Positions 34,640 through 46,938 of a stretch of DNA of 64,000 nucleotides are shown in pieces (position 1 is the stretch's first letter; every line of letters begins with the position of its first letter). The position numbers were made by a program, and so were the translations under genes. This stretch comes from Icerya purchasi (lineage: Eukaryota > Arthropoda > Insecta > Hemiptera > Monophlebidae), in assembly GCA_039619475.1 (NCBI GenBank), contig CM077115.1, forward strand, positions 308,650,734-308,714,733, written 5' to 3'. The notes beneath the pieces are model-generated. The model saw only the letters and a list, made by a program, of their open reading frames with translations, did no database searches and was not told the DNA's origin.

Positions 34640-37600
34640 CTATATAAATTAATGACTACGGACGAAATTCCAGTTCAACTAATGTGTCGTTTCAATCGTC
34701 TGAATCGAACGCTATTCTGCGAAAGATTAGTTGCTAGCGGATGTGGTTTTCAAGTCGATGGAAGTATCTTCTAGCAAAGGTTGTAATTACTTCTTTAACA
34801 CCGTTGGAATGCAGAGGTCTTTGTGTATATCATCATTACGGACAAACCATTGTACCGCTAAAATATCTCGTAGGTCTTTGGTCTAGTTGCTTTCGTTTTG
34901 CAATAATATGATCCTTGAAGGTGAGCCGTTGGTCAAGATGTAACTTGAGATATTTTACAACACATGAGTCAGGAATTGTCTGCTCATTCAGCCGGATCGG
35001 CCAATTTTGCCCTTTTTTTAAGGTAAACAAAACCTGTTTGGACTTTGATTCGTTAACTGAAACTCTCCATTGTTTAAGCCATTTCTTCGCACATAGCAAA
35101 TAGTTTTGGAGCTGTTCGGTGGCTATGATGTTATCTTGGTGAGTTGATAAAATAACCGTGTCATCAGCAAACATAGCTGTGCTGGTATCATTATTTTCTG
35201 GAAAGTCGTGTATATAAATCTGATACAATACTGGTACACTGCTTTGCGGTACCCCTGAAATTATAGGGTACATTCGTGAACAATCACCATTCACATTAAC
35301 AAGAAAGTGTCTTTCTGCTAGGTAGGACTTTATTAGCAGGTAATAGGAATGAGGCAGTTGATGTTTCAGCTATTATATACATAGTAATCCGGTATGCCAA
35401 AACTTGTCAAAATCTTTCTCAACGTCGAGAAAAATCGCGGTACAATATTTCTTTTCTTCAAAGTTTTTGCTTATGATGTGGACTATTCTGTGTGTTTGCT
35501 CTATTGTACTAGTGTTCCTGAAAAAAAAAAACCGATGGTCGGGTATCACTTTATTTTCTTTGAGAATATGTTTTATTCTTCTGAGTAGGATTTTTTCGAA
35601 GAGTTTAAAGAAGATTATTAATAAGCTGATAGGTCCGTACGAAGTCGCTTCATGCTAAGGTTTTTCCCGGTTTTGGGATCATTACTATTGTAGCGAATTT
35701 CCATTGTATCGGAAAGTAGCCAGTTCGAAGAATTGCACTGAAAATGTGCGTCAACAATATTACAACGTTTCTTGGAATTCTCTTAATGATATTAGCTGTG
35801 ATCAAATCATACTTTGGATTTAGATGTTTTTGTGTGTATGTCTTTACTTCTATAGGAGATGTCGGTTTTATTGGAAGTGACATCTGAAGTGGTACTTGCA
35901 AATATTTTTCCATGTTCATGGCTTGGAATACCACTTTGATGCGGTTGAAATACCTTTGGTAAATATTCAGCAAATACGTTTGCTTTTTCTTGATTAGTTC
36001 GTATGTCCAATTTCTGTTTTCCATTTTAATGGGGGTACACTGGGATCTATGATCTTTCTTTATATTTTTTGCTGCCTTCCATAAATTATAGTCAGTTGTT
36101 TTGGTCGGAGACAAATTGGCTATGTAATTATTTTTGCTTCTAATAGCGCTTTCTCTAGTTGTTCTATTTAGAATATTTTTGTTGATCGGATTTCTATCAT
36201 TTTACCATATTCGCCTTAATTTACTTTTCTCCGATATATTCCTGCTAAATACACGGATTTTTGTATTTTCCACGGCCATTTCAATCTCTTTTCCAGTTTT
36301 CAAAGACTCTCAAGTCTATACCACTTTCGACGAATTACTGCAACGCTACCCAGTCAGTGTTCCTGTTTGTTAATACTGGTTTTTGTACTATCTGTATTAC
36401 TGCGGTATCCGGATTTAAAATTTTCGGCGAATGATCAGAAGTAGCGTCTCAAGAAGATTCTACCAACGTGTGATCATTATTAATTCTTTTACTGAAGAAA
36501 AAGTCTAGTAGATCTGGAATATTTTTCCTGTCGGATGGCCAATATGTTGGAATTCCATCTGATAAGCAGTAAAGTGAAGACATGCTTGCAGTTGCCTTCC
36601 TCGAGGAGTTGTTATTTTTGATCCAAATGAATACATCATTGGCGTTGAAGTCCCCATCAGAGATATAAACTTATTCCCTAATGTATAGAAGTATTCTTCA
36701 AAATGCACCTGCTGTATGCTATGCCTGGGGGGACAGTTGACGGGCGATATGTGCTGGATTTCAATTTTCACAGTACATGTTTCCAAATATTCTTTAAAAA
36801 ACTGATCCATCTCATGATGCGTTATTGATGTTTTGATAATTATAGCTGTACCTCCGTATGCTCTACCATTAGGGTGCAGAGTGTGGCAGATACTATATTT
36901 AGGTATTTTTATATAGCTTTTGTCAGTAATATGTGTCTCAGATGACATTAATAATATATCAATTTTATCGTTATCAAAAATGTTTCAACTTCATGCTGAT
37001 ACTGTGCCAGCCCATTGATGTTCCAAACTTCTATCCTTAGGAAGTGATTTTTTTTGAAAGCACTTTATTTATTACTGTTGACGACATATTAATAATCATT
37101 CCATTTTGTTGCATTAGCTGATTAAACATTTTTTTTAAATTCTGTTAATAGAGAGTCTAAAGGAGAGTAGGAGGGGAATAACGGCTAGAAATGGGAAGGA
37201 AAGGATAAAGGAAGCATTGAACGGGGTAGGAAGAATCATTATTATTTTGTGATATTGTTCCTCGTGTTACCCTTTTTTGTATACCATCTTGTACTACACT
37301 GGTGTAAGTGCGGTTAATAGTTATTGCTGGCTTGTCTTAAATCAGGGCTACTAATTGTTTGCGGGAAATTTGTATTATTGTTTTCAAATTTTTGCATGTT
37401 CCTGCTTACCTGTTGTGGATTATAAGATTTGTTACGTATCTCCAGCAAGTCTTTGTATATAGTACATCCTTTGTAGTTAGCTGGATGACCGCCATCGCAA
37501 TGAATACATTGACTTTTGATAATCTTTTTGGTTTTATGGTATCCGCCGCACTTAACACTGGCGAAGGGTAATGCACAATACGTCGTGGTATGTTCATATC

Positions 37601-37660
37601 ACTGGCACCTGGAACTATTTCTCTTTTCTTAATAACGGTAATCGAAATCAAAATTTAACC
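34640..37660 (-). pseudogene. Decayed Jockey-clade non-LTR retrotransposon
   Basis: Pieces in 5' to 3' order on the minus strand: zinc-knuckle end of ORF1 (YCALPFASVKCGG, then CIHCDGGHPANYKGCTIYKD, about 37440-37580); ORF1 tail MFNQLMQQNGMIINM (about 37100); endonuclease pieces (AYGGTAIIIKTSI; NCPPRHSI, 36505-36948); the ORF2 linker and start of the reverse transcriptase (YNLWKAAKNIKK; ITANIIKRIPRNVVILLTHI, 35650-36114); the RT core with FADDTVIL (34836-35294); and an ORF2 end like RNDDIHKDL near 34800. It is related to, but clearly diverged from, the element at 46.8-51.1 kb. Frameshifts, stops and deletions abolish every ORF. Much of ORF1 and the endonuclease middle are lost. Confidence 0.85.
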
Positions 37661-37693
37661 GACTTCGACTATCATCGATAATTTTAATACTAT

Positions 37694-37880
37694 TCTAAAA
37701 TACAAGTATATTAAATTTGTTATAATCCGAGTATGTTAAACAGACTTTTAGTAAATTTTTCCTCTATTAAATTTCCTTGTTTAATTATCTTTTTCTTTAT
37801 TACTTTTATTCGCGTTATTAAAACACTAAATTGTGTTTAATCGACAATTAAAGAGTGTGACGTATTTTTTTTCGTTTTTA
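37694..37880. repeat. Unclassified repeat, copy 1 (others at 51.6 and 56.8 kb)
   Basis: Shares with 51600-51825 the ordered words ACTTTTA(G/A)TAA, TTTTTCCTC, a TTAAATT word, TTTAATT, CTTTTTCTT, TTGTGTT, AATTAAAGAGTG or AATTGAAGAGTG, and ACGTA with a T-run. Lies just 5' of the decayed Jockey element. No coding frame. Confidence 0.5.
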
Positions 37881-39434
37881 AAATTTTCGCATTCCCCCCC
37901 CCCTTTTTTTTTAATGTTACTCTGCAACTTTGAATACTAACTATAGAAAAAAAAATATATATATATTATGCTGCAGTGCGAAAGCTTTATATGAGTTCTG
38001 CCTTACAATTTTATATTTAAAGTAATTTGTTCATCCGATAAGTGTATTAAGTTGAGTGTTGCGATCGTCACTGAAACGAGTTTTATATCGAATATTCGCT
38101 AGTTAGTTGTGCGACCATATCTGAGGGGAGATTCTCGTATAGCGTTAGACTATTTTCGGTACAACATTGCAAATTTTTGAAATAAGAGAAGGAGTTTCTC
38201 TTGTACGGAAGAAAGCTGTCCCAGTTTGATTTTATTTTAACTTCAACGAACTTTGGGATTATTTATTTTTATAAAAGCACGTCTAATGTTTTTGTTTTTT
38301 TTATTTCTTAAATTTTGCACTATCTCTTTTCTCTATTCTTCTTCTCGGATGGGACAGTTTTTTCGTTTCTTTTATTGTTAAATTAATTACGCCATTTACC
38401 CTTTCTTTTCCGGCTACTTCCCCGTGTTATACGATGTCCCGTTCGCGGGATGATATTACGAATTCAAAAGGCGCGCGCTCCAATATATAAATATAATAAT
38501 GTCGAAATAAGTCCAAGTGAATAGAACGAATTTTTCCGCCAACAGACTTATTTTCATTTCCATTAAGCTGTTTATAGTAGCTACAAATCTTGCTGAATAG
38601 TGGACGCCATTCGAGTTCTGAATTCGGGAAGAGATGCGGCAACTGTTAACTGCGGAAGGGGAGACGCTGTCGGGACTTGATGCAGACGAGTACGGATGAA
38701 AAAAGGATAACTTTTTGTAAATCCTTAGCGGAAAGTTTAGATAAGTTTCGTAGGCGGACTGCTTTACGTAGTTTCCAAAGCGGAAATTACTCTCGGTGAT
38801 GTCCGGAAATGAGAGTATTCCCGGTTCTTTAAAAATGTTGCCGAAACAGACCGGGCCAGAGCGGGTGGTGGGCGAAGACGAGAGACCAAAAAAAAAAAAA
38901 AAAAACGGTCGGCAAGATGGACGAAGGGAGTAAATCGATTTGCAGTTTTAAGAATAAGATGGTTTTAGGAATGGAGATGGGGCGTCAACATTTTACCGAT
39001 GGCATAAATTCCTGTGTGTTTTGGAAGCGGGTAAATCTGCGAAGAGGAGACGGCTAAATGACGAAACATGCATGAGCAGAAGAGCCGGCATGAGTTGGCT
39101 GTAATTAATTCAAGAAGTTGATATTTTCTAAAGTTGCGCTTTAAACAGTGGCGAATTGGGACATAAGCTGCTGTTGAATTAATAGCTGTCGCATTAACTT
39201 AATTATAATTACTCGTTCCACGCGAAATTTACATCCGTAACAGATTTTTCAGTCTCTCTCCTTTCTATGGTTGTTAATAAATTTGTATTAATTATGGCAG
39301 TCTTATCAGTCCCAAAGAAGGAAGCACCAGCTCCTGCACCATCTTATCGCGTTCTATGTTTTCCTTTAAACTTTAACGACTGTTTGCGCAATTTATTTCT
39401 TAATCATCTGTCGAGAATTCGAAAGTTTACTCTG

Positions 39435-39480
<46 letters not shown>

Positions 39481-40734
39481 AATGTATTATGGACATCATA
39501 AGTACTTCTAAAATTCATCAAAATCATTCCCCTTACGTATATGGAATTTTTAACGGAAATTTCATCTCGCCTGAATGGCCGGTGAAGTCGAAGTTTTGTA
39601 ATAACGATTCCTTTAGCTTTACAAAAACGTCGATCGGTCTGTATATCCGCAGTTTCATTCTAAACGAATTTCTATCAGACATTACGACTTCGCCGTTACT
39701 GGAACAGGAAAAGGGTTAGAAGGTATTCCAGTAGGCAGTGTTCGTATAAACGAGAACCGTTTTAAGTTTGTTAAACAAATGTGTGTTCCTATCACTGAGA
39801 ATTGTATGCGCCTGCTTAATATTAAGCATTCATTTGTCTTTCGGAAGGCAAAACAAAAAAGTACCGTACATATCCGAGTGCGTTGCGTTAATGTTACACT
39901 AAACTATTATCATCGTTAATATATAATTATCTCGTTATTACGGTTCGCAAAATTTTTACCTTTTCGTCTGGCATAGTAAAACGTACTGTGCAATTTTCTC
40001 CGCTTATATACGGTTTTGTAAACGAACTTGGTATCTGCAGTATTATAAGTTAACGAAATACACAAATAAATAGATGCATATATTACAAATAATAGACATG
40101 TTTCGGAACAACTCTTCAATGTCCGAGGTGAATTATAATTTTAGTTTATATTTTTACATACTCACATATATATATATAGTATTGTTAATTACAAATAATC
40201 TATCGGATTTGTCGTCGTATAAATTATAAACTATAATTTTAATTATGTACAAAAATGTTTAATATAATGAATAATAAATTATATAAAGTTTATAACGAAT
40301 AAATAAAAATAATGATGTAATAAATGTCAACATTGTGAGAAATGCAATAAAAATGTTTACGAAATATTAACTATAAATAGAATTTTTCGTTTGTTTGATT
40401 TTTTGTAAGGACAATTTATTCGGAAAATAATGGGGGTTATTTTGCTCCTGCAGAATTTACATTTTTATAGTTAATACGTTTTAAAATATCCGCTCCTTAT
40501 TCTATATTATAATTTAGGCTTATTTTTTCATCACTTATTATTAGCGATTGTAAATTTTTTTAAATCTCAATTTTTAATTGCAGGTATAGAAGCCACTCTT
40601 TGTAGCCTGCCTATTTAACTTGTATCTTATTGCAGCTGAACATGTTACTTTACATATATTTTCCGAAACAATTTCGTTTTTCAATATCTATTGCAATAAC
40701 GATAAAATATACGTTATGAAAACCCTAACCGATA
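37881..40734. other. Gene-free stretch with microsatellites
   Basis: (AT)n then (GT)n at about 39436-39480, C/T runs near 37897-37912 and an A17 run near 38888. A 150-residue open frame at 39267-39719 runs through the microsatellite and shows no family resemblance. Confidence 0.5.
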
Positions 40735-41300
40735 ATAACCACGAGATCTTTTCGAATTCGCAGATTTAAATTTTTAATATTACATATTGTTATTAAATTG
40801 GTCTTATGGTTCTTAAATGTATGTTTCTATTGATTCCCTCCACCTATGTTAAACAATGATTAATTATATATAAACGGAAATGCGTGAAAGCGATTAATTA
40901 CAAATGCTATAGATGGTACGTGTCATTCTGCTATGGCTGCTTGGTTGCCGCTATTCCTTGCTGATAGGCAGGCGGTACTCGGGAAGTGAACGCGGCAATT
41001 GAAATTATAGTATTTTATGAATTTTGTAAACGTTACTAATTAGGAAATCCAGTGATCACTCTAGCACCCAGAAGATCAAACTTCTTTCCGTTACCGGACG
41101 ATTACGTTATTCTTACTAAAAGTGGGGTCAGTATTCCGCCGTGACTTGATGGAGAAGGACTGTCTTTACCGAAATGATTTTTTACCATTCGGTTTTTTCT
41201 TTCGAGTTACCTCTCCTCCCTCACAACTGATGTGCCGATCAGTTCATCTGTCGATCAATCACCTTACATGTCCATCAAAGGCGAAATTGATCTGGATACG
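40735..41300 (+). repeat. Diverged duplicate block, copy 2 (partner at 29.2-30.1 kb)
   Basis: Shorter partner of 29225-30140 with the same ordered words: ACCACGAGATC at the start, AATGATTAA, CGGCAATTGAAATTA, CAGTATTCCGCCGTGACTTG and GATGTGCCGATCAGTTCAT. The two blocks are in the same orientation, about 11.4 kb apart. Confidence 0.5.
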
Positions 41301-42429
41301 ACAAAACCCCCAGCCAGCGACTAGTTCTTATTCACTTATAACTATCCCCTTCTTCTTAATATGCTCGACTTTTATTAAACCTTCTTACCTAATTATTTCA
41401 TTTTTATCCTTTTCCTTTTGTTGGGTTTATGTGATGTACACACCACGTTATACATTATGGTTGTTTTTGTATAATACGGTTATGTTGCGTACTTTGCGTC
41501 TATGTGATCCGCCGTGTATTATTATTTCTAAATATTTTTCATATTTTGCTTTCTGTAATATTTTTAATCTGGACATTTTTTTTGTCGAAGTAATTTGAGA
41601 GCTGTAATTAGTGTTAACTGTTACTGTTCCGATTATGTTTAGAGTTTTTTCATGTTAGTATTATGACTGTCTGATTGTCGACAGCTAGTCATGAAAACTG
41701 TTGCGAATAGAGAAGCATAAAGATAAGAACGAAAAGAAAACAGCCTCAAAATTAAGCGAAAACTTTATAAAACAAATTTACAAAAGAATCGTTGACGAAT
41801 ATATAAGATCGATTGAATAAATAACAAGAAAAGGAAGAATACAAATAAGATTAAATTGAACCGAATGGAGAGGGTAATAAAACTGCCGTCTCTTTTTGAG
41901 ATATTGAACTGACGCGCCACGCAGAGAAGGAGATATTTGAACTACGGCGATATCATCTAATAAATGGTCCGATTAATTTTTCCACCAAATACGGTAATTA
42001 CGTGCGCTCTAGCGGTAATATAATAAAATATATCGCGCTTACCGTTAAATCGACTAAATAGCAGATAATCTGCGATCGTGGTAATGTCGTAACTTTCATC
42101 ATTGTCAAATGATTTTAGCGGGAAAATCAATTTCGCAAGTTGCCAAAAGAATATAGAATCGTTTTAATATGGTTTTTATGTACCGTACCATGAGCGTGGT
42201 TATAGAAAAAAAATTAATAATCTCGTAAAGACTGCATTTTTCTTGGTGAACAAACGGAGAGGTCGCTTTCTTTCAATAGCATTTTAATAAAAAATATATG
42301 GGAATTGTCGCTAATACGTTTTTTTTTTGTTTTTTTTTTGTTTTTTTTTGCCTAAACAGCCAGCAGGCTAACATTCTAATCCTGATTTGAATACATTTTT
42401 ATACGTTGTTCCACCGAGGTATACATAAA
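41301..42429. other. Gene-free stretch
   Basis: No recognised protein or repeat. Long T-runs with interspersed G at about 42322-42349, just left of the poly-T that closes the family-A element. Confidence 0.5.
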
Positions 42430-44270
42430 ATTAATTTTTTTTTTTTTTTTTTTGGAAACGCCAACCAAGGGCAATGAATGGCCCATCATCAAAGAATTAC
42501 GAAAACAGGATTAAATTTTAATATATAAAGAAATAGAGGAAATGAACTCCGTTAAGATTGGAACAACATCTGGTGAAGGAAAGGAAAGTATGTAGGAAGC
42601 ACAAAAAGGAGTAGGTAGTTTTAGGTGCGGAAGCTTAGTATAGAGGAGGGAACGCCCCTGTACAAGAAGAGAGCATTCAATAAGGATATGATTTGCATCA
42701 CAAACACAGTTATGATCCGAGGGATGAAAAATACAGTATGGGGAAGAAACAATAGAAAAACGAAAGAGAGACGAAGGAAGACAATTATGGTTGCGGCGAA
42801 GACGTATTATGAAGGAAACAACGGAACGACTGAAACCAGGGAAATTAGAAAACCAGGAACGTGATGAAGGAAGAGGCTGTATTAATTTGTAAAAGGAGGT
42901 AATGTAAATATCCGATATCATGATTTGAGGTGTGCTTGTTTGGATGGAAAGAGGATATTATTGGTAGGAAATTTATTGACAAATTTTGCCGTTATAGGAA
43001 GCAGAGCGAGCGAACGAGTCAACTAGGTTGTTGCCTGCGATGCCGCTATGACTGGGAATCCAAAGAAGATCGATTTGAATGGAACGAACTAAGAAGAGAT
43101 TTGCAATTAAGGAGCAAATGGAGAGGATAATGTAGTCGCATGAAGAGGATAGAAAAGGAGAGAATATAGCCTGCAAGACGCTCATGGAGTCAGAACAAAT
43201 AAGGTATTTATTATTATAGGAGGAAAGTGCAATGACGAGAACTGCACGGAGTATTGCATACGATTCTGCAATGAAAATGGAACAGAAGGAAGAAAGTTTA
43301 TAAAGTTCGTAGTGTGGAAGGAAAAAAATAAGAAAGGAAGCTCCGACCCCCCCTCCATCGCTTTTGGAACCATCCGTAAAGAGGACAGACGAAGAAGGAA
43401 ATAGCGACCTCAAAGTTCCGTTGTACTCGCTTAAAGCGATAGAAGGTGAATATTTAGTATGAGAAGGAAGGAAAAACAAATTAGGAGGATATAAAAAATC
43501 TATAAAGCTGAATGTAAAGAACGGGAGTTTATGATATGTGTAGATAAATGACGAATAAGAAGCAACGCGTCGAGAGACATGAGAAAGAATAGGAATCTTC
43601 AGAGGAGAAAACGGCCAATTGGCCAGGATGTAGGAATAAGCAGAAACTAATTTCGAAGATTTAATAGGAAGACGTTTTATGAGGAAGCGATCCCCAAGAA
43701 AGGATCTGCGAATGTGTAAAGGATGAATGTTGGCTTCCGAAAGTACTGTAGGAATGGGAGAGGATTTCAGAACACCGAGGCAAAGACGAAGACATGAATT
43801 TTGGACTTTATCGAGTTTGGAAAGAAGATGTTTAGGAGCACTGCCATAAATGAAAGAACAGTAATCAAGTTTGGAACGAATAGTAGATTTATATAAAATA
43901 AGAAGAACACTGGGGTCACCATCCCTTTTGCGTGGAGAAAGAACCTTTAATAAATTAGTTCTCTTAAGACAGGAAGTGTATAGGTGGGAAATATGTTCGC
44001 GAAAGGATAAACGACTGTCTAGGAAAAAGCCAAGATAGCAGAAGGACCTAACTAATGGAATAGATAAGTTGTTTAAAGAGATATTAATTAAGGAAGTATT
44101 ATAGGGACGAAAGGAAAAACCCATACAAACAGATTTAGAGGACGTTAGATGGATGTTGGATAGATCGGATTCAAGCATGTTCAACGAATTATTGAGTTCA
44201 TCTTTAGCAGAGAGGATGGAAGTTAAGGAGTGATAGGTTACTTGTTGTTTCATATTGTTTAAAAAAAAAC
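42430..44270 (-). pseudogene. Family-A non-LTR retrotransposon: RT thumb, RNase H and C-terminus
   Basis: Longest family-A copy. A 441-residue frame (start 44298) opens just after where the RT catalytic YADD would lie: LTSILSAKDELNNSLNMLES, SFCYLGFFLDSRLSFREHI, then the thumb (RSKLDYCSFIYGSAPKHLL). An RNase H domain follows with Asp309 (LFTDGS), Glu345 (AESYA), Asp370 (CSDSMS), the SHSGIAGN motif and Asp427. Two in-frame TAA (42973-42975 and about 42961) separate it from the C-terminal segment (CDANHILIEC; LPTPFCASYILSFPSPDVVP). A minus-strand poly(A) is the T-run at about 42437-42453. The copy lacks the RT palm and endonuclease, so it is dead on arrival and also mutated. Confidence 0.85.
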
Positions 44271-44298
44271 CGGTTATATTTATAGAACACATAAACAT

Positions 44299-46530
44299 AA
44301 TTAATAAAAACCGAAACTAGTCGGCATATTATAATTGTTAATTGTGTTGCTTGTATTTTATATTTTATTAAATAAAATATCGATTATTTAATATTGCGTT
44401 GATTATTAGTCTTTTTTAATTACATTAGCCTTCACACAGGCAGCGGTATATACATGATTAAATTATATTTCACGAACGATGTTGAAATATTTAAATTAAA
44501 AATTCCGTTTTTTGCCCCAAACTTTTTCAGTATTGACTGATATTCTTTAATTTGCTCTAAAATTTTTTGAAATATTTACGTCATTGTAAAATTGTTACTG
44601 GAAACGGTTGGTCAGCGGGTTTTTTTTTTACTATATTTCAGACATAAATGTATTAACACATTGCCATGTGTAATGTTCTAAAGATCACACTCTCTTTCTC
44701 GTTACATTTTTCGCATATGAAAATATCGGTATTCTAAGTAAAAGGCTATATACTGCAATGTCCGGTTCTTCGTAAACTTCTATTTGCATCGAACCATGGT
44801 TTAGTTTGATATTTCCTTCTGTCAATGGACATGCATGTACTTTACCTTTAGTTTCATTAATCTTTCAGTACTGTTTATTTTCCACTGTATCATTTCTGTT
44901 CCATCGATACGGCGCTATTAAATCTCTCCGGTTAATCTTATTATAGATTATTTTATAATTATCAGCTCTTGTCCATCTATCGGTCAGAATTTCGCTTTAA
45001 ACAGATGCTGATAATTTCCCCCGCGCTGAAGGTTTAAAAATCACTGGTCTTTGTAAAAATTAAATTCTAAACCGAAATTTGCGAATGTAATACGATATAT
45101 AACGTTTACTGGCGTATTTTAATCTCGGATGAAACGATACAAAAAAAAAAAAAATTGAAAACAATTCAGATTTGATTTTAAAATTCAATTTCACTTATGC
45201 ACCCGCATTTGAAAAAAAAATCCGATTCGTATCTTCGGAAATTCTGAAACTTTCGAAATCATTATTGGGTTTCAATGATTTTTTCGTAAATTAACATTCG
45301 AGTATGAAGCCGATTATTATTCATTGTTATTAAAAGAAGTGAGTAAATATGTGAATGCGTGCGGAAGCAATGCACGTAAGATTAACTTATTTGAATTACT
45401 TAATGCGGCGTGCTACGTTTTTCGTAAAATTATTTTTTGATAATAAATTACTGCAAGAGAACAATGTCGGCCATTGTGCAAAGCATGTGTGCGTGTGTAG
45501 CATTGATGAATAAATAAACAACGGGGAAGCGTAATTTAATGTGAATGGTGGCATGTGTCATCTTAGATTCTACCGTTTATTTATTACGTAAGTAATTTTA
45601 GCAGTGGGGTAAGTCGTGTAACATTTTATTTTTTCGTATTTCCGGGGAAAGAGGCCGCGATGAAAATTTATTGCGTAACGTTTTCGTTTCTTACGCTTGC
45701 AAATTATTTTCAATTGCGTAAAAAAAATCGCGGTTTACACACCCGTAAGACAAATAGAAAAAAATCTGCAAACTCTGTGTTCGGCCAAATCAAGGATTCG
45801 TGTTTTGCTTTAAAACAATCGGAACACATCGCGGAAAGAAGAAATACAAGTTGCTGTTGGCAAATGCTAGAATGTCTCCATATGAATAAACGGGACAGCG
45901 ATCCCAGTAGCCGATTTCTGAGGACTGGCTTTGAGAAAAATTTGATTAGAAATAACTGAAGAACGGTGAAATTGCAATTAAAACGTGTAATGTGTACATT
46001 AAATTATACAGAATGGAAATGAAATAAAATAATATGAAATAAAAAACTTAACGGAAAACATGGTGAGAGAGAAAGTGTGTGTGGGGTTCGGTTTTCGGGT
46101 GGGGTTGAATAGCCCAGCAATGACTATTACGCATGCGAAGCGTGCATCTTCCTTCGGATCAAGTCCGATCGGAAGAGGGAGAAACGTAAAAAGATCGGAA
46201 AGAAATCTTATCAAGTCAGAGTTGTGTTTCGGAAACGGCAAAAGATCAATTGTAAAGAAAAACGCGTCCATTAAGTTTCGAATCGAACTTTCTCAAAGTT
46301 AAAAGTCATATTCGGTCACATTTTGAAAGACCGGTTCGCGGTAAAGAAAAGTAGCACCATCAAGTATTTCAATTATTTTGAACTCAAAGACATCGAGAAA
46401 CTATTGGAAAAGATCGTATTTGAATTAACCATTCTGTGGTCAATAATCAATAATCGAAACGCTAACAGAATAGCGAACCAGCATCGCAGCGAAAACGGAT
46501 GATACGTACAATTTTCATTCTTAATAATCT

Positions 46531-46532
<2 letters not shown>
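44299..46532. other. Gene-free stretch
   Basis: AT-rich DNA with A-runs (45141-45153). Short open frames (for example 45660-45959) have no family resemblance. Confidence 0.5.

Positions 46533-46604
<72 letters not shown>
46533..46604. repeat. (AT)n microsatellite, about 72 bp
   Basis: Uninterrupted alternating T and A, followed by unassigned sequence up to the T-run at 46797. Confidence 0.95.
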
Positions 46605-46606
<2 letters not shown>

Positions 46607-46792
46607 CTCTGTCATTTTGGCCTCGCAAGGGGCCATGCTTCTTGACCCCTCTTGCTTTCATTTCTGTCTCTTTTTCTTCTATACTTTATATAAAATGATC
46701 AAAATTTACAACGTAATTCTTACTGGCATCAACACACACAAAAAATAACATAATCATAAAAATCCTATCCTAACATTTAACTTTCATTATAT

Positions 46793-46837
<45 letters not shown>

Positions 46838-46938
46838 ACTTCTGCCGATTCGTGCCTAGCCTATTTGGCTATCTGCGAATGGACTCAATGTATTCAGTTG
46901 AGTGGAGAATACATCCATTGATGTATTCAGCCCATCAC

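Noticed and set aside
39267..39719. 150-codon open frame
   Set aside because: It runs through an (AT)n/(GT)n microsatellite and has no recognisable domain.
41122..41598. 158-codon open frame with hydrophobic stretches
   Set aside because: Hydrophobicity comes from T-rich DNA, the partner block at 29.9 kb does not conserve the frame, and no family is recognised.
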